A stretch of 64,000 nt of DNA from Gemmobacter nectariphilus (GTDB lineage: Bacteria; Pseudomonadota; Alphaproteobacteria; Rhodobacterales; Rhodobacteraceae), in contig DYMU01000009.1 of the NCBI GenBank assembly GCA_020721445.1, positions 1-64,000 on the forward strand, written 5' to 3'. Below the pieces are notes generated by a model. That model did not search any database. It had not been told where the DNA came from and saw only the letters and a program-made list of their open reading frames with translations. Positions 7,864-15,722 of this stretch are shown in pieces. Position 1 is the stretch's first letter; every line of letters starts with the position of its first letter. A program made the translations under genes and the position numbers.

Positions 7864-10346
7864 AAGAAGCCCCAACCTGCGGTGAGCAGGCCGGGGCCGA
7901 GGGAGACGGTGACTTGCTGAACACCGCTACCTTACCCGATCCCGCCCCCGCCTCCGAACTGAATCCCTTGTTGACCGCCGCGCGCGGATACCTCGCCCGT
8001 GAGCTGGTGCCGATCCGGCTTTCACCGGGGTTGAAGAAGCCCCCGGGCAAGTTCGAGGACAACACCGTGACGGCAGAGAATGCCGACCGGCTGTTGTTCG
8101 CGGTCAACTTCAACCTCGGGCTCCGCCTCGGTGCGGATGGTGGCAGCCTCGTGGACTATGACCTTGACTGGCCGCAGGCGCGGCAGCTTGCAGACCTGTT
8201 GCTGTTCAACCTGCCGAAGTTCGGGCGCGCAACCGCCCGGGGCTCCCACCGCCTCGTGCGGTGCAAGGGCATCAAGTCCAAGAAGTTCGACATTCCCGAG
8301 TTGAAGGGGATGGCAGGCCTGCCCGAGGAACACGCAATCTGCGTCCTTGAGGTCCGGGCCTCCACCAACGCCCAAACGATGGTCCCGCCGTCTGTCCACC
8401 CGAACGGTGAGGCAGTCGAGTGGGAGCGCGACACGCCCATCCCCGAGGACAGTGCCATGGGCATCTACCAGAAGGCGGGCCTGCTGGCCTTCCTGTCGGT
8501 GTGCGCGCTTTTCTACCCGGGGCAGGGCAGCCGGGATGACTTCTGCATGGCATTGGCCGGAGCCTTGCTGGCGGCGGGCCTGCCTGTCGAGGATGCCAAC
8601 CGCTGCATCATCCGCGTTGCCGAGGTCGCGCGCGATGAGGAGGCCCAGAAGCGCGGCAAGGCGGGTCAGACCGCTGCGAAAGCCGGTGAGGGGGAGCCCG
8701 TGACGGGCATCCCGCGTGTGGTCGAGATGCTGGGGTTGCCCGAGGCCGTCGCCAAGCGCTTTCGGAAGTGGCTGGGCATGTCCGGGAGTGGATCGACCGG
8801 GGGCGACGATGACCGCGTTCAGGTGGTCTACAACCTGAACCGCCTGCATGAGACGATGGAGGCTGCCGAGGATGCGTTGATCGCAGCCGGGGTGCCGATC
8901 TACCAGCAGGCTGGAAGGGTGGTGCGCGCGGCGCGGCTTGATGAGGCGGAGGACGAAGAAGGCGTCAGGCGTCCCGCCGGGGCGCTGTTGATCCGGGGGG
9001 TGAAGCAACACAGCCTGCGCGCCACGATGACCTCGGTGGTCAACTTCGTGTCGCCCGGGGAACACAGTCCGGTCACGCCCCACATCTCACTGGCCCAGAC
9101 CTACCTTGAACAGGTGGCAGAGGGCGGGGGGCGGCTGCCTGTCCTGCGTGGGATTGTCGAGTGCCCCACGATGCGCCCTGACGGCACGATCCTGTCCGAG
9201 GACGGCTATGACCGGGCCACCGGCCTGATCTTGGACACTGGCGGCGTGACCTTCGACCCGGTGCCCGATGAACCGTCGCGTGAAGATGCCCTTGCGGCCC
9301 TTGATAAGCTGAAGGTCATCATCAAACAGTTCCCCTTCGTTGGGGTCGATGGCCGGTCAGCATCGCGTTCGGTCGCGCTGTCGGGCTTCCTGACGGCGGT
9401 ATGCCGCCGCTCGCTTCCCGCCGCGCCGATGCACGGCTTCTCCGCCCCCACCCCGGGCACCGGCAAGTCGCTGCTCTGCGACTGCATCACCATGCTTGCG
9501 ATGGGGCGCGCGGCTGCGGCGGTGAACCAGTCGGGCGAACCTGACGGGGAGGAGGAGCGCAAGGCCCTGCTGTCGATCCTGATGCAGGGCGACCCCGTGG
9601 TGATGATCGACAACATCACGCGGCCCGTCACGGGGCAGCGCTGGTGTTCGATCCTGACGCAGCCGACTTGGCAGGACCGCCTTCTGGGGGGCAACGACAA
9701 CCTGACCGTCTCGACCCGGACCCTTTGGCTGGCAAACGGCAACAACCTTGAGTTCCGCGAGGACATGAGCCGCCGTGCCATCCTCTGCACGATGGACGCG
9801 GGGGTGGAGAAACCCGAGGAGCGGGGCGGCTTCGACCTTGACTTGAAGGTGGAGGTGCCGAGGCGGCGGGGTGATCTCGTCGCGGCGTGTCTGACGATCC
9901 TGCGGGCCTTCGTCGTGGCTGGCAGGCCGGGGCTGGCCGACCTGACCCCCTTCGCCAGCTTCGAGGCGTGGTCCGACCTCGTGCGCGGCGCGCTGGTGTG
10001 GCTTGGCGAGCCCGACCCGTGCGAAACCCGGGTCGAGGTTACGGGGGGTGACTCGGGGCGCGAGGAACTGGTGGACGTGCTGGCGGCTTGGGAGGGCGCT
10101 GTCGGTGTGGGCGAAGTCGTGACGACGAAGGAACTGCTGGGCCACGCCCACAGGGAGGCAAATGAGGGGCCGGGGCACGGTGCCCTGCTGGCGGCGCTGG
10201 AAGCTGTGTGTCCGAGGGGGGCAAACCCGAAGTCTGTCGGCTGGTATCTGAGGAAGGTGAAGGGCAACATCCGGGATGGCCGCAGGATCGTGGTTGTCCG
10301 GGGGGAGCGAGAGGGCCTCGCATACCGGCTGGAGAGGTCCGGTTAG
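7860..10346 (+). CDS. Primase-polymerase/helicase-type replication protein of the element
   Basis: Protein of 828 residues. The N-terminal third looks like a bifunctional primase/polymerase domain (LGLRLGADGGSLVDYDLDW with acidic residues, then ARGSHRLVRCKG and the VPPSVHPNGEAVEW segment). A linker with a DUF3987-like or primase C-terminal feel follows. From about residue 500 comes a P-loop ATPase: Walker A PTPGTGKSLL near 530, Walker B DPVVMIDNI and a sensor-like TLWLANGNN. This architecture starts replication of satellites and small islands. It starts at an ATGA overlap with the AlpA-like gene. The inverted repeat just after its stop may be its target. Confidence 0.82.
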   Translation: MKEAPTCGEQAGAEGDGDLLNTATLPDPAPASELNPLLTAARGYLARELVPIRLSPGLKKPPGKFEDNTVTAENADRLLFAVNFNLGLRLGADGGSLVDYDLDWPQARQLADLLLFNLPKFGRATARGSHRLVRCKGIKSKKFDIPELKGMAGLPEEHAICVLEVRASTNAQTMVPPSVHPNGEAVEWERDTPIPEDSAMGIYQKAGLLAFLSVCALFYPGQGSRDDFCMALAGALLAAGLPVEDANRCIIRVAEVARDEEAQKRGKAGQTAAKAGEGEPVTGIPRVVEMLGLPEAVAKRFRKWLGMSGSGSTGGDDDRVQVVYNLNRLHETMEAAEDALIAAGVPIYQQAGRVVRAARLDEAEDEEGVRRPAGALLIRGVKQHSLRATMTSVVNFVSPGEHSPVTPHISLAQTYLEQVAEGGGRLPVLRGIVECPTMRPDGTILSEDGYDRATGLILDTGGVTFDPVPDEPSREDALAALDKLKVIIKQFPFVGVDGRSASRSVALSGFLTAVCRRSLPAAPMHGFSAPTPGTGKSLLCDCITMLAMGRAAAAVNQSGEPDGEEERKALLSILMQGDPVVMIDNITRPVTGQRWCSILTQPTWQDRLLGGNDNLTVSTRTLWLANGNNLEFREDMSRRAILCTMDAGVEKPEERGGFDLDLKVEVPRRRGDLVAACLTILRAFVVAGRPGLADLTPFASFEAWSDLVRGALVWLGEPDPCETRVEVTGGDSGREELVDVLAAWEGAVGVGEVVTTKELLGHAHREANEGPGHGALLAALEAVCPRGANPKSVGWYLRKVKGNIRDGRRIVVVRGEREGLAYRLERSG

Positions 10347-10403
10347 AGGGTTTCTCTACTTTCCCGGGTAATTCTACCTCCGCCGTAACGAGGCACAGAA
10401 AAC

Positions 10404-10457
10404 GAGAGTTAAGCGTTAAGGGCGGTAAAGGAATACCAGTCTTAACGCTTAACTCTC
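10404..10457. repeat. 17-bp perfect inverted repeat, candidate origin of the element
   Basis: GAGAGTTAAGCGTTAAG at 10404-10420 and its exact complement at 10441-10457, separated by 20 bases. Each arm holds two GTTAAG units 7 bp apart. It lies in the 317-bp gap (10347-10663) after the replication gene, and its A/T content is clearly higher than the surroundings. Iteron-like units beside a primase-helicase suggest a replication origin. No T-run follows on the plus strand, so a terminator is less likely. Nothing else is seen in this gap except the ribosome site AAAGAGGTGG before 10664. Confidence 0.6.
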
Positions 10458-10663
10458 CGAAACTGGGGGCCGGTATAGGCGACCGGAAAAAGCCCGAAGA
10501 ACCCGAGAAACGCGTGTGGGCCAGTTTGCCTGCTGGAAGGGCCACCGCAACTCGCGCTGTCCGCCCCAAGAAAAAGCCCCGTGGCAACAATGGCCTTCGC
10601 GGGCGTGCGCTGGGCCGGGGCGGTATCCTCGGGGCGCTGAACAATCCTGAAAGAGGTGGTGAG

Positions 10664-11599
10664 ATGGACGACCAGTCCCCGGAAGATGATGACGTGCGGC
10701 AGCAGGGGCCAATGTTCGTGCACTGGCTGGTGGCCCATGCGCCCCTGACTGCCGAGGATCAGGTGCGGCGCAACACGCCCCTCTGGCACGCGATCTTCGA
10801 CATGCGCGCCGCAGCGCTGAGGCTGGACGACAGGGGAGACGCCCCCCATGACATCTGGTGCATGAACGAGCCTGACCGTGCCTTCTCCGATCTGAGGAAG
10901 GGCCTTTGGCTGTATGGCGTGGCGCTGCCGGAGCGGATGTTTGAAGCCGTCTGGGCGCTGTATCTGGAATACATTGAGGCCCACAATCCATTCTGCCACC
11001 TGACCCGACCTCCGGCAGAATGGGTGGACCGGCTCTCGCACCCGGGCGACTTCTACGGCCACCTGCATGACCTTCAGCGCAAGGCGCACGAACACAGCCT
11101 GCCCATCTACCCCGACAGCGCCTGCTGGTCGGTGACCGAGGCCGCTGCATCGTTCAGCCGCGAACGCTACGGGGACGATGATGCTGACGCCCGTGACGAC
11201 CTCCTCCCCAGCTTTGTTAGCTGGCTGGATGACGATGCGCCCCTGATCCTGTCGCGGGGCGATGCCCGCCCGGGCTCTCCCCTCTGGAATGCAATCTGCG
11301 ACCTTCGGGCCGCGATGATCCGTGACCACGACCTCGGGGGCGACTGTCGCACCGACGATTGGACCCATGAGCCCGGCATCCGGCACCGCGCCCCTGAAAC
11401 CCTCGCATCCTTCGGCCTGTATCTGCCACCCGCCCTGTTCCAGCAGGTTTGGGACCTCTACAGGGACTCACCGCCAGCGCGGCGCAGGGACAGCCGCTGG
11501 GCCGAAACCCACCTTCGGATGGCGTCCATCGAAAGCCACACCCACGGCCCGCACGAGGTCAGCAACCGGCGCTACGGCCCCGACCCGACCCCACCCTGA
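10664..11599 (+). CDS. Unknown protein with two internal repeats
   Basis: Protein of 311 residues starting at ATG 10664, with AAAGAGGTGG upstream; the longer open frame overlapping the primase end is not supported. It contains two copies of a unit of about 80 residues (near residues 20-105 and 185-265). Both share the layout WL..DAPL, SPLW/TPLW.AI.D.RAA, a D-rich turn, an EP dipeptide, then LYG/LY..LP..LF..VW.LY. It is acidic and tryptophan-rich, soluble, with no known domain that I recognise. It stands alone between the origin-like repeat and the following cluster. Confidence 0.75.
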   Translation: MDDQSPEDDDVRQQGPMFVHWLVAHAPLTAEDQVRRNTPLWHAIFDMRAAALRLDDRGDAPHDIWCMNEPDRAFSDLRKGLWLYGVALPERMFEAVWALYLEYIEAHNPFCHLTRPPAEWVDRLSHPGDFYGHLHDLQRKAHEHSLPIYPDSACWSVTEAAASFSRERYGDDDADARDDLLPSFVSWLDDDAPLILSRGDARPGSPLWNAICDLRAAMIRDHDLGGDCRTDDWTHEPGIRHRAPETLASFGLYLPPALFQQVWDLYRDSPPARRRDSRWAETHLRMASIESHTHGPHEVSNRRYGPDPTPP

Positions 11600-11643
11600 A
11601 AGGGCCAGCGAAAACCGGCCCCGCGCACCCCACCGGCGCAGGC

Positions 11644-11656
11644 ACTTATCCCCGCC
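11644..11656 (+). repeat. Element-internal repeat ACTTATCCCCGCC, copy 1
   Basis: The same 13 bp occurs inverted at 15668-15680, and the 10-bp core ACTTATCCCC recurs at 17451-17460 (minus strand). All three copies lie outside genes and near their ends, within the element. A shared protein-binding site is possible; resemblance to a DnaA box (TTATCCACA) is only partial. Confidence 0.4.
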
Positions 11657-11664
11657 CGAAAGTC

Positions 11665-11693
11665 ACCCCCAAGGCGTTCCCCTCGGGGGTTTA
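11665..11693 (+). terminator. Possible terminator after the repeat-protein gene
   Basis: ACCCCC at 11665-11670 pairs with GGGGGT at 11685-11690, followed by TTT. The loop is 14 bases and the T-run is short, so this is a weak candidate. Confidence 0.3.
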
Positions 11694-11749
11694 CCGATCC
11701 ACCGCGTTCACGTATCGTTCTACCCTAGGTTGCAGAAAAGGAGCGCCAA

Positions 11750-12193
11750 ATGACCCCCACCGACCAGAAGCCAGAGGCCACACGCCGCCGCCCCCCCGCA
11801 TCCCCGGAGGCGCGGGCGCGCATGAGCGCCGCCGGGAAGGCCCGCACCCGCACTCCAGAGGGTAAGGCGCAAACCGCCCGCTGCGCCGCCGCAAACCATT
11901 CCCCGGAGGCGAAGGCCAAGCGCAATGCAACCATCGCCCGCAACAAGGCCCGCCGCGAAGCAGAGGCCGTGCCCGGACAGCAAGAGTTCTTCCATGTTCG
12001 CGAGGATGATGGCTCGGTGGAGCGCTGGTGGATCGTGCCGAACACCTTCGGCCCGACCATCTACGGCCCCGCCGATGACCACCCCCTCGGCAGCAGCCCG
12101 CTCCCCGGCTGGTATGACGCTGACGGCAAGGCCCTGTCACGCAACCCGAGGACGGTTGTGCTGGGGGGCAACCCGGGGGAGTCCGCGCAATGA
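11750..12193 (+). CDS. Unknown basic protein with NUMOD3-like N-terminal repeats
   Basis: Protein of 147 residues. The first 70 residues are rich in Arg, Lys, Ala and Pro, with SPEARARMSAAGKART and SPEAKAKRNATIARNKARRE. These resemble the short DNA-binding NUMOD3 motifs found in homing endonucleases, but no nuclease domain is present. The C-terminal part (FFHVREDDGSVERWWIVPN and on) is a small unknown module. AAAGGAGCGCCAA precedes the ATG. Its stop overlaps the start of the serine recombinase, so the two are coupled. Confidence 0.7.
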   Translation: MTPTDQKPEATRRRPPASPEARARMSAAGKARTRTPEGKAQTARCAAANHSPEAKAKRNATIARNKARREAEAVPGQQEFFHVREDDGSVERWWIVPNTFGPTIYGPADDHPLGSSPLPGWYDADGKALSRNPRTVVLGGNPGESAQ

Positions 12194-12792
12194 CCCGCCG
12201 TGCAGCGATCTATGCCCGCGTATCGACTGGGGAACAGACCCCCGAAAACCAGCTTAGGGTGCTGCGGGAGGTGTCCGACCGCGCCGGATGGACCATTGCC
12301 ACTGAGTATGTCGAGACGGCATCGGGTGCCACGGCCAAGCGCGCGGGGCTGGAACGGATGCTTGCCGACGCGGCCCGCAGGAAGTTCGACACGCTGTTGT
12401 GTTGGGATGTTTCGCGGCTGGGCCGATCTTTGCGCGACCTCGTGGACATTTTCGAGACTTTGCGCGCCCTGAAAATCGACCTCGTGATCCACCAGTCCGG
12501 CATCGACACGCAGACCCCCGCTGGCATCGCCATGATGCAAATGTCGGGCGTGTTCGCCCAATTTGAGCGCGCGATGATTGTCGAGAGGACCAAGGCCGGG
12601 ATGGCCCGGGCAAGGGCGCGGGGCGCGCAGATCGGTCGCGCCCCCGTGGGCGACGGCACCGTGGCTGCGATCCGGTCCCTTCGGGCGTCTGGCCTGTCGA
12701 TGGACCGCATCGCGCGTGACCTCAAGATCGGCAAGGGCGTGTCGCAGCGCGTATGTCAGGCCTTCGACCGGGAAAAGGAGGTGGCACGATGA
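12190..12792 (+). CDS. Serine recombinase of the resolvase/invertase family
   Basis: Protein of 200 residues. The catalytic domain starts AAIYARVSTGEQ with nucleophile Ser12. Conserved arginines lie in LCWDVSRLGRSL, and the long helix near FAQFERAMIVERTKAGMARARARG follows. A C-terminal helix-turn-helix (LRASGLSMDRIARDLKIGKGVSQRV) binds DNA. It could resolve dimers of the element or invert a segment; no obvious res site or invertible segment was found. It overlaps both neighbours by four bases (ATGA), so it belongs to the block 11750-13606. Confidence 0.92.
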   Translation: MTRRAAIYARVSTGEQTPENQLRVLREVSDRAGWTIATEYVETASGATAKRAGLERMLADAARRKFDTLLCWDVSRLGRSLRDLVDIFETLRALKIDLVIHQSGIDTQTPAGIAMMQMSGVFAQFERAMIVERTKAGMARARARGAQIGRAPVGDGTVAAIRSLRASGLSMDRIARDLKIGKGVSQRVCQAFDREKEVAR

Positions 12793-13376
12793 AGCGGCCC
12801 GAACTCCCCGCCCGCCGGATCACGAACAGCCTCGGCAAGAGTGAGATTGTCGTGACCCCCACGGGCCTCGGCATTGTCGAGGAGCTTGCGGCGAAGGGGT
12901 GCAGTGTCGTGACCATCGCCGCCGCCCTCGGGGTGAACAAGGAAACCTTCGTGCATTTGCGCCGCCGCGACCCCGCCGTGGAGGAGGCTTTCGAGAATGG
13001 CCGCGCCAAGGAACACGACAGGCTGGTGGCGAACCTGAACACCGCTGCTGCATCGGGCAACGTGGTGGCTTCGATCTTCCTGCTTCGTGCGCGCCACGGC
13101 TACCAGTCGGGCGAAGGCATCGACGTGAACGTGAATGTGAACACCGGCGGGGTGCTGGTTGTCCCGGCTGAAATGACGGTGGAGGAGTATGTCGCCCGGG
13201 TCGCAGAGCGGGACATGGTGGACGTGACGCCAATGGACCGGCCAGCGCATCGCCCCGGCCACGCGCCGTTGGCTGATCTTAGGGCCACCGCGCCAGAACC
13301 GGCCCCCAGCCGCCCTGCGCCCTCTGGAACCACCATCGCGCCATTCCCCGGCGCGCGCACGACCCGGGGCGACTGA
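12789..13376 (+). CDS. Small-terminase-like helix-turn-helix protein
   Basis: Protein of 195 residues. An N-terminal helix-turn-helix (IVEELAAKGCSVVTIAAALGVNKETFVHLRRRDPAVEEAFENGR) is followed by a helical segment LNTAAASGNVVASIFLLRARHGYQ. The pattern of a helix-turn-helix, a GR-rich helix, then A..GN..A.IF.L..R.G. is typical of phage small terminase subunits and relatives. The C-terminal 60 residues are proline- and alanine-rich and probably disordered. Small terminases let satellites redirect packaging of a helper phage. No large terminase is present. The ATG overlaps the recombinase stop. Confidence 0.65.
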   Translation: MKRPELPARRITNSLGKSEIVVTPTGLGIVEELAAKGCSVVTIAAALGVNKETFVHLRRRDPAVEEAFENGRAKEHDRLVANLNTAAASGNVVASIFLLRARHGYQSGEGIDVNVNVNTGGVLVVPAEMTVEEYVARVAERDMVDVTPMDRPAHRPGHAPLADLRATAPEPAPSRPAPSGTTIAPFPGARTTRGD

Positions 13377-13606
13377 TGCGCGCCCTTGTCCTGATCTTGG
13401 GCCTTGCCGCCTGCGCGCCGGTCCTGGCACCGCCTGACCGCCCGCTGACCGCGACCGAGGCGCGGGGCATAGAGATGCTGCACCGCTTGCGGGCGCTGGA
13501 CCCCTGCCACCGCGAATGCGCCTGCCACACCGACGCCCACCCGCCGCGACGGGGCCACCCCTGCGCCAGCCTAGGCAGCGCCTTCGACAACAACGATCCG
13601 CAGTAG
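13376..13606 (+). CDS. Small cysteine-rich putative lipoprotein
   Basis: Protein of 76 residues. MRALVLILGLAACAP is a short lipoprotein signal with lipobox LAAC (Cys13), so it would be anchored in the membrane. The mature part has four more cysteines (CHRECAC and HPC) and several histidines, a pattern suited to metal binding or disulfides. Its ATG overlaps the previous stop (TGATG). I know no homologue. A membrane lipoprotein inside a mobile element may act in superinfection exclusion or lysis, but this is a guess. Confidence 0.65.
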   Translation: MRALVLILGLAACAPVLAPPDRPLTATEARGIEMLHRLRALDPCHRECACHTDAHPPRRGHPCASLGSAFDNNDPQ

Positions 13607-13683
13607 GGCCGCGCAACCGGAGCGGGTATTCTCTTGGTCGAAGGGCAGGCACTGGCGCCAGCCCACGGCACAGGAGCCCGACC

Positions 13684-14421
13684 ATGGCACAGACCGCCAT
13701 TCCAGACCTCCCCCCCATCCCGTCTGATCCTGAACCCGCGCCGATCACGGCGGGCAAGCTGTTGCCGAAGGCGGAACTCATCGACCTTGCAGCCTTTGCC
13801 GCCAAGCGGGCGGAAAAGCTGGGGTTGACCATCGCCAACCTGACCGCAGGCGCAGAGGCGCAGGCGGCAGAAGTCGCCCGGAGCCTTGCGGCGGCAGGCT
13901 TTGACCCAAAGATGCAGGCCGATGCAGCCGCGAAGGCGCAGGCCAAGGCCCGGGTCGAACTCGTGGCAAACAGCAAAGACGCGCGCTATGCCGAACTTCG
14001 GGCGCTTGTCGCCGCCGCCGATGGCTTGGCCGTCACCGAGGCGCTGTATGCGTCCCCGTCTGCCGTCCTTGCCCGTGCCGGGCTTGGCGACCAGCGCAGG
14101 ACGCACCTGATGCAGCAGGTCGCGGGTGCTGGCCCTGTCGAGGTGCGCCAGCTTGCGACGCTGGCCGTTGCCACGAAAGACGTTGTCCTCGGGGCTGCCA
14201 TCCAGTCGGTCAACGACCGGATGCCCCGGCGCGACCGGCCCGTGTCATCCGCCGAACTTGCCGCTGCACTTGTCGGAGATGAGACCCGGGAGGTGCAGTC
14301 GGCAATCGCCGCGATCCGCCATGCCGTGCAATCGGCACTCAACAAGAACCGCGAATATGAATCCGGCAAGGTCCGACCCCTTGACCGCGTGAAGCTCGCC
14401 CTGAACAACAAGGACGCCTGA
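13684..14421 (+). CDS. Unknown alanine-rich, helical protein
   Basis: Protein of 245 residues from ATG 13684; upstream codons in this frame are not supported. It is almost entirely helical and alanine-rich, with likely coiled-coil parts (AAEVARSLAAAGFDPKMQADAAAKAQAKARVELV). No signal peptide, membrane segment or known domain. It starts the second small operon of the element with 14424-14711 and 14708-15091. Structural or replication accessory roles are both possible. Confidence 0.65.
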   Translation: MAQTAIPDLPPIPSDPEPAPITAGKLLPKAELIDLAAFAAKRAEKLGLTIANLTAGAEAQAAEVARSLAAAGFDPKMQADAAAKAQAKARVELVANSKDARYAELRALVAAADGLAVTEALYASPSAVLARAGLGDQRRTHLMQQVAGAGPVEVRQLATLAVATKDVVLGAAIQSVNDRMPRRDRPVSSAELAAALVGDETREVQSAIAAIRHAVQSALNKNREYESGKVRPLDRVKLALNNKDA

Positions 14422-14423
14422 CC

Positions 14424-14711
14424 ATGCCGCTTTTTCTCATCCGCCGCCCGAATGACAACGCCACCGCCGAACCGCTGCGCAACAGCGCGGGCCTGCACTC
14501 CGCCCTCATCTCTGCGGCCAACCCCGCCGCCGCCGTCACCGCCGCCAACGCCCTTGCCGCCGCGCGTGGCGCTGGGCAGGGGGCCTTCTCCGGGGCGGGC
14601 TGGGTGACGACCGACATTGCCGCCACCCCGGGCGGGCTGCACGTCAACTGCGTGTTCGATGGCGACCCCATCAACATCCGGGGCATGGACCGGGGCGGAA
14701 ACCCGGCATGA
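14424..14711 (+). CDS. Small unknown protein
   Basis: Protein of 95 residues beginning two bases after the previous stop, with GGACGCCTGACC before the ATG. It combines an alanine-rich middle (AANPAAAVTAANALAAARGAG) with a beta-rich end. I recognise no domain. The coupling with both neighbours supports expression. Confidence 0.6.
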   Translation: MPLFLIRRPNDNATAEPLRNSAGLHSALISAANPAAAVTAANALAAARGAGQGAFSGAGWVTTDIAATPGGLHVNCVFDGDPINIRGMDRGGNPA

Positions 14712-15091
14712 CCCCGCAAGAGGCTGCCCAAGCCGAAGCTGACGCCCGGATTGTCGAGGGCTACCACGTCTTGCTGTCGGAAAACCTGCGCCTCGCACAC
14801 GTCGCGATGATGGAGTTTGCCCACGCCAACAACGATGACTATTGGCCGAAGGGGCGTGACGTGATCCGCTTCGCACGGTTCTACGGCGTGTCGGCTCCGG
14901 CCCTCGGGGGCCTTGTCGGCCTGCTTCCATACCGCCTCGGGCGGCGCACGGTCTGGGTCGATGCAGCAAGGGTGCCATACCTCGGGCGGCGTGTCGGGCT
15001 GGACACGTTCCCGCGCGCCGCTCTGGTGTCCTACGGCATCTTCTGCGCCGCAGCCGATACCCTTGAGCGTGAGTCGGCCACGCTGCATTGA
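14708..15091 (+). CDS. Unknown protein of the element
   Basis: Protein of 127 residues overlapping the previous stop (ATGA). The N-terminal half is helical and acidic; the C-terminal half is rich in Arg, Tyr and Val. No domain is recognised. It is the last gene of the rightward set and is followed by a strong terminator at 15185. Confidence 0.65.
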   Translation: MTPQEAAQAEADARIVEGYHVLLSENLRLAHVAMMEFAHANNDDYWPKGRDVIRFARFYGVSAPALGGLVGLLPYRLGRRTVWVDAARVPYLGRRVGLDTFPRAALVSYGIFCAAADTLERESATLH

Positions 15092-15184
15092 CGGCAACAA
15101 GTAACGGCAATCGACCCCGAACCGAGGGCGCGATACCTTCGGGGGGCCGGTTAACACCATGCTGGCAAGGGCGTGCTTCTGGCG

Positions 15185-15217
15185 CACCCCCCGTTGCGAG
15201 ACGGGGGGTGTCGCTCT
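15185..15217 (+). terminator. Rho-independent terminator
   Basis: A perfect 10-bp stem CACCCCCCGT/ACGGGGGGTG with a 6-base loop is followed by TCGCTCTTT. It ends the rightward genes of the element, where they meet the leftward genes. Confidence 0.75.
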
Positions 15218-15224
15218 TTCGGGG

Positions 15225-15515
15225 TCAGGGCAGGTTGACAATCTGCAAGATCATCTCCAGCCGCTTGCGCAGGTCCGGGTGGATGGAGGAGCTTCCCCCC
15301 ATCTTCCGGGCCATGAACGCCATGCCCCTCATGAGCTGCACGGCGTTCTCGTTGTTGTGATACCACCACTCATCCTCGGTGACGCTCTGGGCGATCAGGA
15401 GTGCGGCGCGGCGGGCCGGGTTGCGGCGGCAGTGCTGGCGCTCCTCAGCCAGCAGTTCCGAGAGCGCGCGCGCCCGGTTTGGAATCACGTGAAGGTTGTT
15501 CATCTTCGTCACCAT
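15225..15515 (-). CDS. Small unknown protein, leftward
   Basis: Protein of 96 residues from the ATG at 15515, which has GGGGA seven bases upstream. It is rich in Arg, Glu and Met (LAEERQHCRRNPARRAALL, then WWYHNNENAVQLMRGMAFMARKMGG). It is soluble and probably helical. It faces the previous operon across the shared terminator. No function is recognised. The 207 bp upstream, up to the methyltransferase end, hold only a 13-bp repeat copy at 15668-15680. Confidence 0.6.
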   Translation of the reverse strand: MVTKMNNLHVIPNRARALSELLAEERQHCRRNPARRAALLIAQSVTEDEWWYHNNENAVQLMRGMAFMARKMGGSSSIHPDLRKRLEMILQIVNLP

Positions 15516-15667
15516 CTTGTTGTCCCCGGTGGCCCAGTGCCCCCGGCGGTGAGGTGACATTGGCAAAACCCTCGCGCCCTGTCGGTCGCGCCAATCGGAC
15601 GTGATTCCGGGTCCCATTGCCGCTACGGGGCCACCCGGTTGAGGACCGGAAACCGGGTGTGTATCGG

Positions 15668-15680
15668 GGCGGGGATAAGT
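15668..15680 (-). repeat. Element-internal repeat ACTTATCCCCGCC, copy 2
   Basis: Inverted exact copy of 11644-11656, lying between the small leftward gene and the end of the methyltransferase gene. Imperfect similarity to the first locus appears to extend to both sides (GAAAAC and GGCCC-rich tracts). Confidence 0.4.
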
Positions 15681-15722
15681 TCCACCCGCGCTGGGCCGCA
15701 CGATGCCAGTTTTCGGAGGCCC

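Noticed and set aside
10404-10457. Reading the inverted repeat as a rho-independent terminator
   Set aside because: There is no T-run on the plus strand, the loop is 20 bases and no minus-strand gene ends here.
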